Assembly (NCBI GenBank): GCA_002633025.1
Contig: NMRB01000137.1
Span: 302,168 to 366,167 of the forward strand
Source: Notospermus geniculatus
Taxonomy: Eukaryota > Nemertea > Pilidiophora > Heteronemertea > Lineidae
Direction: 5' to 3'
DNA: 64,000 nucleotides
The notes under the pieces are model-generated. The model did not search any database. It was not told the origin of the DNA and saw only the letters and a program-made list of their open reading frames with translations. Position numbers and translations under genes: made by a program. The first letter of the stretch is position 1, and the number at the start of each line of letters is the position of its first letter. Shown one piece after another: positions 1-10,361 of this stretch.

Positions 1-179
1 TTCATCTCGATTCACTTTCTGCAAGCACCAAACATTTCCCATGATTCCTCATTCCATGAACAAAAGAGCATCCAACATGTCAAAGTAACTGGCGCGGGAA
101 ATTTAAATAGTGCTGTTTTCTATTTTGTCACCTAGCGCCCCCTGGAGAACAAAATTCGAATTAATTTCCATTGCACTTG

Positions 180-495
180 GTGTACCAAAAATCAAGCTTC
201 ATGCCCAATCAATTTCAGTTTGATATATTGCCTCTGGACTGAGTTATTGGGGTTTTCCATTTTACGGAAAATGCCCCCTGGAGGGCACAATGTAGGTCAG
301 ATCGCCAAAATTTTTGGTTCTGTTTCGAGTCCTTCCAAGGGGCTACCCCTCCACCAACTTTCATGACCCTGGGCCTTGCGGTTGCGAAACGTGCCAGTTT
401 AACGGACGACACACAGACACACACACAGACGGACGCCACTCAGTATACATATGACTAGCTCCGCTGACCTTTGGTCAGCTGAGCTAATAAAACTG
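180..495 (+). repeat. 3' end of a dispersed repeat (GGACG / AGCT-type tail)
   Basis: The segment runs through ACAGACGGACGCC (about 426-438) into a short stem made of GCTGACC and GGTCAGC and ends in GAGCTAATAAA. Related GACGGACG and GTGAGCTAAAA tails occur at 55440-55510 and, reversed, at 57540-57600. I recognise this style of 3' tail from repeats in marine invertebrate genomes but cannot assign a class. No coding frame is convincing. Confidence 0.45.
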
Positions 496-1259
496 TACCA
501 ATGTAAAGTTATGATACAGAGATGATATGAATTTCATCTATTTTTCTTGAGTTTGGAATAATGACCGGTCCAGAAATACAAGTCCAGCTGTTTCAGTAAT
601 GTATCATAGATGCAGATTCAGTGTACCATCCAAAAAAAAGAATTAAAACTGTAATAAATAATGTGTCATGCTGAATACAACAGAACTGCACCAAAAAATG
701 TGTAATGGCCTACACACACGATCCAATTTTCTGAATATGCTCAATAAAAGCCTACATGCGGGTTTATACATTGAAGCCCCAATAGGCCGGGAATCTGAAT
801 TTCCAAAAAAATGGATGAACAAGGTGACATTTTAAATGTGGTATGGTTCCCGATGTATAAGTGCTTCTTCCGGTACATGAATGGTACATTGATAGAGATC
901 AAGATAAGTTGAAAGAGATGGAGATCAGAATACATTGACAGAAATCAGGGTACATTGACTGATGGATTACGATAAGGCCCATAGAACTTATCCGACAGCT
1001 CTTATCCGACAGTTCTTATACGCGACAGCAATAACATCCGACAGCGGTAAAATAGGAGTCGCCCTGATTATACATACGCGTTTTGTTTTGTACGTTTAAA
1101 CTCTCGGGAACATTATCTGTTATTAGGTGCAGAGAAATCTCGCGAGTCACACATATCCGTTTCAGGTTATAGAATTAACGCTTTAGGCATAGAAATGTGT
1201 TTCAGGCTTACAAATAAATCTTCTGTACACTGAATATTTGCGGACATAACCGTCCATAG
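496..1259. other. Intergenic sequence without a recognisable gene
   Basis: AT-rich sequence with short purine-rich runs. It includes loosely repeated GGTACATTGA phrases (about 880-960) and three nearby CCGACAGC-like phrases (about 985-1050). No frame, RNA gene or long inverted repeat was found. Confidence 0.5.
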
Positions 1260-1468
1260 GCAATGATAGGTGATTGAAGAGGTGTAATAAACCAGACGTG
1301 ATGCTGCTGTTTAGAAATTCAAAACTCCTCACTGCTCATGGATTTGACGGTTAATAAACTACCCCTGTCCAAACAAACTCATCAATAAAGCAACAGACCC
1401 TCTACCTCAGGATATTCAAGGACAAACTAACTCCCCCAAAATGTGCTCGCCACGGGTCAATGTGCTAG
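1260..1468 (+). repeat. Dispersed repeat, inverted copy at 33435-33640
   Basis: About 200 bp align with the reverse complement of 33435-33640, including AGCAACAGACCCTCTACC here and GGTAGAGGGTCTGTTGCT there. The distant copy has TAGGCCTA where this one has a single TA (see findings). Neither copy has a coding frame. Confidence 0.6.
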
Positions 1469-1525
1469 TATTCATAAAGGGTGTTTAGCCTAATCAGCGT
1501 ACGAATTCTGCATTACACACGTTGA

Positions 1526-2165
1526 AGCCTAGGTCACACATCTAACGGGCCCCGTACGATTTTCCCCACCCGGCGGCGTGCCGTGGATTTTAGAGACCGT
1601 ACGGGGTCCATTACGATTTTCATGTCTACAGTGCGTGTGGTCACATATTCTACGGCGCCTGGCGGTGCCCAGTGAAAATTGGTGGAGAGTTATCGCAAGA
1701 CGCCCGCCAACAAACCGTAAAGGTGCCGGCCGGATGCTGTGCGGTAAGCTTCCGGGCTCCGTCCGATGAACAGATGCGCCGCAAGGCGTCCGGCTGGGGT
1801 GCTCATTGCGCACGGCCGGGGTGCCGTGCGGCACCCTTGAGCACCGCAAGGGGCCCGTCAATCTTTTTTCACGATAATTGGCAGAAAAAAATCGTGCGGA
1901 GCCCGCCCTGTCACCGGCAGGAGCCCGCATGGAACCCGTAGGAGCCACTACGGGCCTTCTGCGGGCTTTCTACGACCTACGGTCAGATGAAAACGCCGGG
2001 AGATTTGGGAGCAGCCAGCTCAGCACCGCGGCAGGTGAAAAATGTCCCGGTGCTCGTGAGAACCGTGAGGGAGCCGGTCGGGCACCGTACGAAATTGGCG
2101 AAAATTGGCCAAAATGTCTGTTTTTACTCGCCGTACTGGCCCGGAGTGGATATGTGACCTAGGCT
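1526..2165. mobile_element. GC-rich inverted-repeat element, TIR AGCCTAGGTCACA
   Basis: The termini are AGCCTAGGTCACA and TGTGACCTAGGCT. Comparison with the opposite arm of the host foldback (near 3400) gives an empty site, GTTAAAGGCC. The filled site reads GTTGA-element-TAAGGC, which fits a 3-bp TAA-type target duplication (PIF/Harbinger-like; superfamily is inference). The interior is clearly richer in GC than its surroundings. The overlapping open frames inside it are a by-product of that composition. A relative sits at 29303-29630. Confidence 0.75.
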
Positions 2166-2347
2166 TAAGGCATAGAAAACTATTGTTCTGCCTTCTGTAT
2201 GCTGCCTGATCTCCGGCATTTACCCACAAGATGATCACACGCGTCTAACTTTCCTGCGTCTCAGAGTGGAGGACAAAAGAAAGTGTTGGACAAATTCTAG
2301 ACAAACCTGTCTGATCATTTAACTTTTCCTTTGTCCTCTTGGACATA

Positions 2348-3153
2348 AGGGGGCGGTAGTGGAAACCTACAGCGCCGTCAATAGTGCGGCGGTGGAAGGT
2401 TGAACCGTTTTATTTATGAATAACATGTATTGTTAATAATAAAATTAGGCGTCAAGGACAAGCTGATCATGGTTCGTTGCCAAAACCTACACTGCTCTAC
2501 GTCAAAAATATTGTCCAGCAAAATGCTTTTATAGACCCGGTGCGTCCGTGCGCATAGGCCTATACGCTCTCCATTTTGATGACAATAAGGAGGTTACTTT
2601 AATAGCCCGCGTATTTCGAAAAGCGTAGGCGTGTTTAGGCCAAAATATGACAATTTTGGGAAGACTTTTCTCGTCCATCAGGCATCGCACTTCAGTGGTT
2701 TCTTTTCATTTGGCAGCAGGATATTTGTGCCCAGGGCGCAACGTTGAGATTTTTTCACTATTCAAGAGGACTCGGGAGATATTCAAAAAGTTCATTTTGA
2801 CCAATTTTTGGCACAAATTACATAATTATCATTACTAAGAATTCGAATTTGCAAATTAACTCAACGTCGTGCCCTGCACATATGTATTCCCCAACATTTG
2901 GTGATAAAACGCCAGGTCCCAGTCGCCTTGTTGCCGAGAAATCTATGACGAAAAAGTCAAATGGGGGGTCTCATTGTTTGCTTAATTAGCTGATTAATAA
3001 AAGATGAAAGCACATCGTTTTCAATTCAGATGTGTAGAACAAGAGTAGCAATTTCATAGAAATACATGAAATATGCTACCTTTTTGCTTGAAGAAAATAT
3101 GAATTGTTTTCAGTCGCCATTTGCAGTGCGCTTCCTTATGGCTACCGCCCCCT
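2348..3153. mobile_element. Nested inverted-repeat element flanked by TA
   Basis: Termini are AGGGGGCGGTAG and CTACCGCCCCCT, each flanked by TA (2346-2347 and 3154-3155), which suggests a TA target duplication. The element occupies the centre of the 1469-3451 foldback. It has no transposase. Confidence 0.6.
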
Positions 3154-3486
3154 TAAAGCGGATTGTTCGCGTCTGTCCAAAGTGAACCAAAAATAATAAA
3201 ACGTCCCGTGTTATTCGTAACAACAACTGGTAAATGCATTGCGGCGGCCGCTCCGGAAACGGTGCTGTGGAATCTTTGACTCGGCACGAATAGTCCGCTT
3301 TAAACGCAGGAAAGTTGTACGCGTGTGATTATCCTGCGGGTAAACGCCTCTGGTGAAGCACCACACAGACATCAGACAATAGTTTTCTAGGCCTTTAACA
3401 TGTCTAATGCAGAATCTGTACATTGATTAGGCTAAACATCCTTTATGAATACGGCCCATTCTTTACAATGACAGGACAAAAAGATT

Positions 3487-4485
3487 ATGATATACAGACT
3501 TCATAAGATGGTTCCGATTTTGCCACCAATAATGGTAAGGACGAGAATCGGCCAGTGGGGATATGATGCGATAAATGGCAGATTAGTGTGGTTTATGTTT
3601 CCAACCACAACCCCTTATAGTAAAATACTGGTTTACCACTTTACAAGAGACCGGTATTGCGTTTTGTACTCGACACGTGTTCTGTCAACCGAGAAGTTTG
3701 ATTTCATACCTAGCATGAATTACCGGCATTTTCTAATATGTTTTACAAATAATGCTGCTGGTGTTAAAGATTATCCACTTTATGATACCTCAAAAGGAAT
3801 ATTCCGCGGAAAAGTAGTCATTCCGCAGACGGACAGCTGCTTCACAGAGAGGGAAAACCAAGTAGAACTTGGATATCGAGGAAAGGTGTTGGTATTTTGT
3901 AAGCACAATGCAAACTACTATAGGACAGGGACGATTTACGATATATCAGAACTGCATGAAAAAAACTCCTTCAACCTGAAGCTAGTTAATGGTATGAAGG
4001 TTATAATGCTGAGATCAACAGACTACAGCCACCTGTTGAGCCGTGATTTGCACACCTTGGTCATCTATTCCAGTTATCTCTTGAACGTAATTTACTTAGA
4101 GTCTAATAATTACAAAAAAACTGTGATACAGAAGATAGTGGACCTGAGAATGTTTAGTCACAATCGGGGACTGATATTCCTTTTCAACCCATGGTATCAA
4201 CTTATTTTCGTCTATGGTTTGCCGGGCCCCCGCGGACTAGGATTCAGGCGGGTGTACGAGCCGAAACATGGCCTGGTCAAGGAAGGGTCTGGCAAGGAAT
4301 CGCTCAAAGAAATACGTTCTTTTGTTGACCCATCAATAAGAGATCTAGACGGAACACATTTCTTTTTTTGCCCATTCGATGGCTCCCTTCAACGTCTCAT
4401 CGATTCTAAGAAAAAAAGGATTGGCATAAAAGGACATTTCACGTCGGTCAATATTTACAAATCGGAAGATGCTAACGATGATTAA
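3487..4485 (+). CDS. Hypothetical 332-residue protein; possible terminal exon
   Basis: An uninterrupted frame of 332 codons from ATG to TAA, the longest in the window, flanked by repeats rather than built from them. I do not recognise the family. It has no obvious signal peptide or long membrane span. Short hydrophobic stretches recur at about 28-36, 45-52, 82-86, 131-135, 192-204 and 229-242, alternating with polar turns, as in an all-beta (perhaps propeller-like) fold; this is only an impression. The C terminus is acidic (EDANDD). An in-frame TGA at 3469-3471 precedes the ATG. However, TTTACAATGACAG ending at 3474 is a plausible splice acceptor that would open the frame at 3475, so this may be the last exon of a longer gene. 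The stop-codon region is unit zero of the minisatellite that follows. Confidence 0.5.
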   Translation: MIYRLHKMVPILPPIMVRTRIGQWGYDAINGRLVWFMFPTTTPYSKILVYHFTRDRYCVLYSTRVLSTEKFDFIPSMNYRHFLICFTNNAAGVKDYPLYDTSKGIFRGKVVIPQTDSCFTERENQVELGYRGKVLVFCKHNANYYRTGTIYDISELHEKNSFNLKLVNGMKVIMLRSTDYSHLLSRDLHTLVIYSSYLLNVIYLESNNYKKTVIQKIVDLRMFSHNRGLIFLFNPWYQLIFVYGLPGPRGLGFRRVYEPKHGLVKEGSGKESLKEIRSFVDPSIRDLDGTHFFFCPFDGSLQRLIDSKKKRIGIKGHFTSVNIYKSEDANDD

Positions 4486-4799
4486 GGGAATCATACCCAT
4501 AAGCCAATATTAACAAGGTGGAAGATGCTGACGATGATTAAGGGAATCATACCTATAAGTCAATATAAGGTGGAAGATGCTGACGATGATTAAGGGAATC
4601 ATACCTATAAGCCAATATTTACAAGGTGGAAGATGCTAACGATGATTAGGGAATCATACCTATAAGTCAATATTTACAAGGTGGAAGATGCTGACGATGA
4701 TTAAGGGAATCATACCTATAAGTCAATATTTACAAGGTGGAAGATGCTGACGATGATTAAGGGAATCATACCTATAAGTCAATATTTACAAGGTGGAAG

Positions 4800-4842
4800 A
4801 TTACACTACACAAAGTTTTTTGGTACTTTGTGTAGTGTAATT
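4800..4842. repeat. Perfect hairpin inside the minisatellite
   Basis: TTACACTACACAAAGT pairs with ACTTTGTGTAGTGTAA across a short loop. About 30 bp of other non-unit sequence follows before the 56-bp repeat resumes. The inserted block interrupts a unit after GGTGGAAGA. Confidence 0.7.
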
Positions 4843-5020
4843 TTCAAGCCCTTCTTAACAATGCCATTCAAGGAAGGTGGAAGATGCTGACGATGATTAA
4901 GGGAATCATACCTATAAGTCAATATTTACAAGGTGGAAGATGCTAACGATGATTAGGGAATCATACCTATAAGTCAATATTTACAAGGTGGAAGATGCTA
5001 ACGATGATTAAGGGAACCAT

Positions 5021-5158
5021 GGGCCATATTTATGAAGCCTTCGCAACTTTGCGTTCACGCAAATCTATTGTTCGGCTGCACATGCCCTATTGTTCACTGA
5101 CTGCCTGACAACTGATTTGCGTGAACGCAGAGTTGCGAAGGCTTCATAAATATGGCCC
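5021..5158. mobile_element. Hairpin MITE, GGGCCATATTTATGAAG type
   Basis: Arms start GGGCCATATTTATGAAGCC and end in its complement (GGCTTCATAAATATGGCCC). The uninterrupted 56-bp unit supplies the empty site: AATCATACC became AACCAT-element-CATACC, so CAT was duplicated. Arms are about 55 bp, including GCGTTCACGCAAAT, around a 30-bp loop. Confidence 0.85.
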
Positions 5159-5237
5159 CATACCTATAAGTCAATATTTACAAGGTGAAAGATGCTAACG
5201 ATGATTAAGGGAATCATACTATGTGAGGGCTCAGTCG

Positions 5238-5341
5238 ATTTTGTCTGACAGCAAAATTCCTGTAAACTGACTATCTTGTCTCCCGTCTGATTTGTCTGAC
5301 AGCAAAATTCCGGTAAACTGACTATCTTGTCTCCCGTCAGA
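5238..5341 (+). repeat. Two-copy tandem repeat of about 53 bp
   Basis: TTTGTCTGACAGCAAAATTC followed by GTAAACTGACTATCTTGTCT occurs twice in succession with two or three differences. Confidence 0.85.
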
Positions 5342-5449
5342 TGATCGCACCATCACATTGGGTAGCGTTTACACCCAAGAGTTTTGAAGCACAATCGGAT
5401 TCGATCGGACCGCATATGGATTTTGGCCTGTCGTCTAAACGGCCCTTAT
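5342..5449. repeat. Right half of a GGGCCGTTTAGACGAC element
   Basis: GGGTAGCGTTTACACCCAAG through TGTCGTCTAAACGGCCC matches the right end of the element at 25285-27859 and, reversed, the block starting at 59632. No matching left end was found next to it. Confidence 0.5.
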
Positions 5450-5852
5450 GATCCATGTCACAGATGTTCAATATCCATGTAAGTTATGCATGTCATAAAT
5501 ATAAAGTTTCCAGCTCGCATAAGTGTTGAGTATTGACACGAAGGGGGTCATTTTTTGGGCCATCCGATATACAGATTTCCCAATTTCATCGGGCTCTTCA
5601 TATTCTCTTGAGAGGCACAGCTGCTGAGTGCGGTCCGAATATTTCAATAAGCGTTTGATGAAAGAGGGTTAATGGTTCAATATCCAATCCTGGCGATGGA
5701 ATCGAACAAAGGTAGGCCTTACACTACGTGTTTTAGTGCATATGATCACTCATGAGGCTGATGACAGGTCGTCTCCATCAAAAGTTCGGCAGATGAGCGC
5801 AGGACAATTTCGCTAACTAAAATATATTAACATCAACGTCGTGATCAGGGCA

Positions 5853-6027
5853 ATGTTCGCCCCTTTCCTGTGGGTGATGTTGGTTGTGACCAGCTCGCCA
5901 ACACTGGCCGATCGTGATGCCCTATTCGAACATATTCTCAAGGGGATTCACTCACTATTGGACTTTTATGAGAGTGACTATATTAACGTAAACGTTGATG
6001 GGATCTTCGGAATGCGGGCGTCTGAAG
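5853..6027 (+). CDS. First exon of a small secreted protein, paralogue A
   Basis: From ATG to a GAAG|GTAAGG donor the exon is 175 nt (58 codons plus 1 nt, phase 1). The first 19 or so residues form a hydrophobic signal-peptide-like segment ending SSPTLA. The mature part begins with DRDALF and carries LLDF.ESD, NVNVDGIFG and a final MR.SE. It differs from the 16961 copy at 3 of 58 residues and matches the 29895 copy at about half of the last 36. The GTG at 5841 is not a eukaryotic start, so I use ATG 5853. The frame stays open past the donor to 6158. The next codons (GKGLLFL) still resemble GRALLYL in copy 3, so an unspliced 101-residue protein is the alternative. I do not recognise the family, and no second exon was found. 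Confidence 0.55.
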
Positions 6028-6558
6028 GTAAGGGACTTCTATTTTTAGCCCGCTTAACCGCCAGGCAGGTCATTGAGTGGTGGTCTGTTGTGCGTTGGTC
6101 CGTACGTGCGTACGCACGCACAGTACTTACGTACGCATGGAAACTTTTTTCTCCTTAAGTTGTATCTTTATTTACATATTACATTTCCCTTTTTAAATTT
6201 TTTATAAGGGAAAATATACATATATCGTGCGGCCCAAAAATGACCCTCCCAAGGATTTTTCTATCAATAAATTCAAGACTTTCCAAAACTTCAGCTCTAT
6301 ATATCGAACAGTTTTGACACGACGAAAGAATCAAAATGACAAGTCGAAATGTTTTGATCCCGGGCTGAAATAAATGTCGGGCGGCACAAAAGGAATCACA
6401 TCGAACATTAAACACTTCATAATCACCCGACGGAATTTTCTGAAATTCCACGCCCTATCGAAGGCCTTAGTTTGATCTAAAAATATCACTGTTCCTCCAG
6501 GGGAGCAGTGATACCTTCAATTTAGTTTACGAGGCCTACCTTGTGACAAGCGGATTGC

Positions 6559-7439
6559 CCAGTTATTAAAGAAACCTATATTTTTGGAATAAAACTTATG
6601 CTTTAAAATATTTTTGGTGGATAAAATATAGGTTTTCCTGAAAAAAATATTTTTTTCTCCAAAAAACTAAGTTCATCACTCAAAAAAATAAAATAATAAA
6701 ACTAAGTTTTTTTGTCTTAAAACGTAGTTTTTAAACAAAATAGAAATCTGCCTTTTTAAACCTTGACCCCACAGACCTATGATTTCGCCAGGACGAGGTT
6801 GGCTTTGCGTGCAACCACATACATCATGGCCCTAGTATACTAAGGAACGAGGTAGAAAATATAGGTTTCGTGATAAAAACCAGGGCCCAAATCCATCATT
6901 GTCCATAAAACCTTGCTGGGCTTAGTTGCCTGCTAAAGTGCCCAGTTTGTACAGGCCGATGTACACAACTAGCAACCAACTATTACTAAGCTAGCAAGGT
7001 TTTATGGATTTGGGCCCTGGGTTTTGCACGCCGTTTGTCCCGTTCTTCAAGAAACTTATATTTTCTACAAAAATACTGGTTTTATTGAAGAAACGGTAAC
7101 TTTTTTTTCTATAATACGCGGTTTTTTAAGCAGAAATATAGGTTTCTTGGCTATATGTCCTGTTATAAACTAACATTTTTGAACAAGAAACTAAGTTTCT
7201 TACCGCAGATTGAAAAATCTATATTTTAGTTAAAATATTTGGTTTTATTGAAAAAAAGTAGGGTTTCTGGTGACAAATCCACGTTTTATTGTAAAAATAT
7301 AAGTTTTATATAAAAAACTAGGATCTTTAGGGGAAAACTTAGTTTAATCAGAAAACCTATATTTTATCCACAAAAACTATGGTTTTTTAACAATAAAACT
7401 AGGTTTTATTGCATAAATATAGGTTTCGTTAATAACTGG
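6559..7439. mobile_element. AT-rich foldback with internal AAACTAGGTTT-type repeats
   Basis: Termini are CCAGTTATTAAAGAAACC and its near complement ending GTTAATAACTGG. The interior is unusual: short phrases such as AAACCTATATTTT, AAAACTAAGTTTT and AAATATAGGTTTC recur in both orientations at irregular spacing, giving many small overlapping palindromes. Another element (6880-7020) is nested inside. It is shared with copy 2 (17662-18559), so it predates the duplication. Confidence 0.75.
6880..7020. mobile_element. Nested hairpin, CCAGGGCCCAAATCCATAAAA type
   Basis: CCAGGGCCCAAATCCAT pairs with ATGGATTTGGGCCCTGG, with ATAAAACCTTGCT continuing the arms. Copy 2 has the same hairpin (18017-18141) in a slightly shorter form. 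Both sit inside the AT-rich foldback. Confidence 0.8.
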
Positions 7440-7647
7440 ACAATGCACTTGCCATAATAAACTTGCATTGTTAGCGCTCACAGCTCATTTAATTTTCAAC
7501 AAATCGTTTTGCCCTTTGGTTGATGTACATGTATAAATATCGGCCTAAAATTTAGATCAAGTTCGATTTTGAACGTGTTTTGGCATACATGTACAGGGGG
7601 CGTTTCGTGATATAATTCAAAGGGCTCTTTTTCAATTATTTTATTAA

Positions 7648-8507
7648 GGCGAGGCTTTTTTTTATTTTTAGGTTCTCGGGTTTGCCCTCTTGCCAATCAA
7701 AGTCGGAGGGCGGAAAAAAAATAAAGGAAAAACTTTATTTTTGGTCATTTTATGGATTATCGAAACTTCTGTCACCTGTCCCCCTGGTCGGAGGAACAAA
7801 TAATAAAAAAACTTTTTTCCAGAAAAAAGTTTTTGTTGCCTGTTTAGTGTGTTTGTCCATGGTCCAAAATTCGACCCAAAATACTAAGTGTGGCCCAGCC
7901 CCGGCCATCAGGATACCACTGATGGATGGTCATGTGGTTGGAGGGAGTGTCGTTTGGGATTCATGTTTCATTGGTGACGACCATGGTGAATCGTATCCCA
8001 AATTCCGTTAGTATACTAGTTGGTGTGTCTGCTTGAGTTCAGGGGGTGGTGGTGGTTGGCTGGGCTTTTACCTTGGTTGTTGGCAGCACAGTGGCCTTCA
8101 ATCTTTCTAACAGCCCAATCATTCCATTCCATGGGGAGCTTTCTCCCCACCAAATCAGCTATTACACTGTAATATCATATGCTTTAACCAGCAATTTCAC
8201 ATTTCGGGGGCCAGACTTGTGGGTGGCACTAAACAACTGTGCCACCATATTGGCAACAGTACTCGCGATGCAGTAGGGAAATTCCGGATCAAGAGCAGGA
8301 AAAACGAGGCAGAAATTTCGAATCTTTTCAGTTTTATTCGGAGATCGGAAAAAAACAAAAGAAAAAAAATTATTTTTTTTCCAAGAATTTCCCTTATCTC
8401 TTCGGCGGACTCGGAAAAAAGCATGAAAAAAAAACTTTATTTTTTTTTCAAATCTGGAGTTGACATGTCGGAGGACTCGCGAACCGAACTATTAAAAAAG
8501 CCTCGCC
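7648..8507. mobile_element. Insertion with GGCGAGGC termini, specific to copy 1
   Basis: Copy 2 reads ATTAATGG at the equivalent site. Copy 1 reads ATTAA-GGCGAGGCTTTTTT...AAAAAAGCCTCGCC-AATGG, which gives a clean 860-bp insertion with 14-bp terminal inverted repeats and a 2-bp AA duplication. Internal A/T runs such as AAACTTTATTTTT are repeated. No coding frame is credible. Confidence 0.85.
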
Positions 8508-8548
8508 AATGGTTGAGCTATCACATTGAAACTTTGTACACATGTACA

Positions 8549-9538
8549 GTCTTGTTCGTATTAATATCAACACCTATTATCTCAAATATCTCATAAACCA
8601 TCAAACCAATTTAAATGCGGTTTTCTGCATAAAATGTTTTTGCACAAGATTCACTTCTTCATTGCGTAATCTGTCGTTGAAAAAAGGTCCAAAATAAAAC
8701 TTTTTTGTTTCTGGATTTTTCACCCAAATTCCTTTGCTAGAATGAAGTTATGCCAAAATAAAGGTTATTTAGCAAGTTACTGTCAAAATCGGCCATTTGG
8801 TTTTTGAAAAATTGACGTTTTTGTAAAGCTATATCAACACCACTTGTCTTCCACTGCCAACAACTTATGAGACGGTCCCTACATAATAATGCAAACCATA
8901 CTTCATGTCCCTTGTGTAGGCCGTCAGTGCATACAAAATCCATAGATCTATAGAACAGCAGTGAGTCCTATGTGGCAAAAGTGTTACATAATAATTTTTC
9001 AAGTGTGTGGAGGCTTTAGTGACCAATTCATGCACTGTAACTTCAAACAAAGATGACAAAGGCTGCTAAGTTCTTTCTCAATGCCTGTTACTTTTTGCAA
9101 TACAATGTCATGAATAACCAGTACAGGTCAGAACATTTATCTCTGCCTATACAGTGACCCATGCATGGTGTATGGTTTGCATTATTATGTAGGGGCCGTC
9201 TCATAAGTTGTTGGTAGTGGAACAGCTTTACAAAAACGTCAATTTCTCAAAAACTAAACGACGTATTTTGACAGTAACTTGCTTAATCACCTTTATTTTG
9301 ACATAACTTCATTCTGCCCAAGGAATTTTGGTGAAAAATCCAGAAACAAAAAAGTTTTTTTTGTGACCTTTTTTCAATGACAGATTACGCAATGAAGAAG
9401 TGAATCTTGTGCAAAAACATTGATGCCCAGTTGTAGTCAACAAGATTTCTGATCTTATGCAGAAAACCGCATTTAAATTGGTTTGGTGGTTTATGAGATA
9501 TTTGAGATAATAGGTGTTGATATTAATACGAACAAGAC
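8549..9538. mobile_element. 990-bp foldback with TGTACA target duplication
   Basis: Termini are GTCTTGTTCGTATTAATATC and its complement, and the arms extend roughly 400 bp each. TGTACA flanks both ends (8543-8548 and 9539-9544). Copy 2 has the unoccupied ACATGTACATGTAC site. It inserted after the segmental duplication. It contains no transposase. Confidence 0.9.
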
Positions 9539-9578
9539 TGTACATGTACCTCTAGGATATAGGAACTCACATACAAAA

Positions 9579-9775
9579 GGGGCTGTTCATTTTCCTCACT
9601 TGAGGAATCTGAGTTGTGATCCTTGGGGAAAACGGAAAAAGCTATGCAGTTGCAAATTGCAGAGATTATTTGTTATGCTGCACAGAATAATCGCTCCAAT
9701 TTGTCGCTTCATAGCTTTCTTCATTTTTTCAAGGATCACAACTCAGATTCTCAATTGACGAAAATGAACAGCCCC
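9579..9775. mobile_element. Short inverted-repeat element, AAAGGGGCTGTTCATTTTC ends
   Basis: GGGGCTGTTCATTTTC and GAAAATGAACAGCCCC bound 197 bp, with GAATCTGAGTTGTGATCCTT pairing inside. Flanks are AAA on the left and TTT on the right. The equivalent in copy 2 (18858-20502) is split by another insertion. The outer 12 nt are nearly those of the 10362 and 31631 foldbacks, but the arms are different. Confidence 0.8.
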
Positions 9776-10361
9776 TTTCAGTGTAATGTGATTCTTGATT
9801 TTGCCACTAGTGGGCCAAAACCCAAATCACATTAAGTGCTGTTTCTCCCTACCAAAGTGACAGATCTTCGTCGGAATGTTATCATGGTATATCTAATGAG
9901 GAAACATAACATAATTCTCCGAGTTATTGATTTGACCTACTTTTCAAGGTCAGAGGTCAAATATGAAAAAAATTACGAACATGCACTATTTCGTGTCGTT
10001 TTGACCTGGAACATTTTAACCTTGTTTGTGAATCTAGCTGCAATCTTCAGCCTGATTTAATTTGCACTATGGCTGTTAGGTGGCCATCTCGTAGTATGTG
10101 CCTGTCTCATTGCTTGCATTTTAGGTATTTTATCTTGTAACCTCATACTGAGGTGCATGTTCATTGTTCATACAGTGGTGTGCATTAATATTCGAACAGA
10201 GGGAATTTAGCTTTTCATTAAAGGCAAAATTTACCGCTTCTGCATTCCAATATCTATATCCAAAGTATTTGAGGTCAGTCCTAGATATGCTGTCCTCTAG
10301 TCTAATATGTTTTCGCTCAATTCAGATACTGCATATCAGGAGAATGGTGAAAATATCGAAA

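Larger units (their letters stand above)
1469..3451. mobile_element. Large foldback element with nested insertions
   Basis: The left arm begins TATTCATAAAGG, and the right arm ends CCTTTATGAATA at 3451, followed by CGGCCC. The arms pair over GTTTAGCCTAATCA and TGATTAGGCTAAAC. They continue after the 1526-2165 insertion, as ACACGCGTCTAACTTTCCTG against CAGGAAAGTTGTACGCGTGT. A second insertion (2348-3153) sits in the centre. No transposase frame is visible, so the element is non-autonomous. Confidence 0.7.
4450..5220 (+). repeat. 56-bp minisatellite derived from the ORF 3' end
   Basis: About eleven units of roughly 56 bp, core GGAAGATGCTGACGATGATT. The first unit (4450-4505) contains the last codons and stop of the 332-residue frame, so the array arose from coding sequence. 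Later units carry GTGGAAGATGCTGAC in place of the ORF's TCGGAAGATGCTAAC. One unit is shortened, and hairpin insertions interrupt the array at 4800-4842 and 5021-5158. Confidence 0.9.

Noticed and set aside
1529-2162. Several overlapping open frames on both strands
   Set aside because: They lie within a GC-rich inverted-repeat element, where stops are rare by composition, and they show no conserved motif.
5841-5852. Upstream start for the secreted-protein frame
   Set aside because: The codon at 5841 is GTG, and the paralogue at 16961 has no counterpart; ATG 5853 aligns in all copies.
7496-8596. Cluster of lysine- and phenylalanine-rich frames
   Set aside because: They come from A/T runs inside the copy 1-specific insertion and are absent from copy 2.
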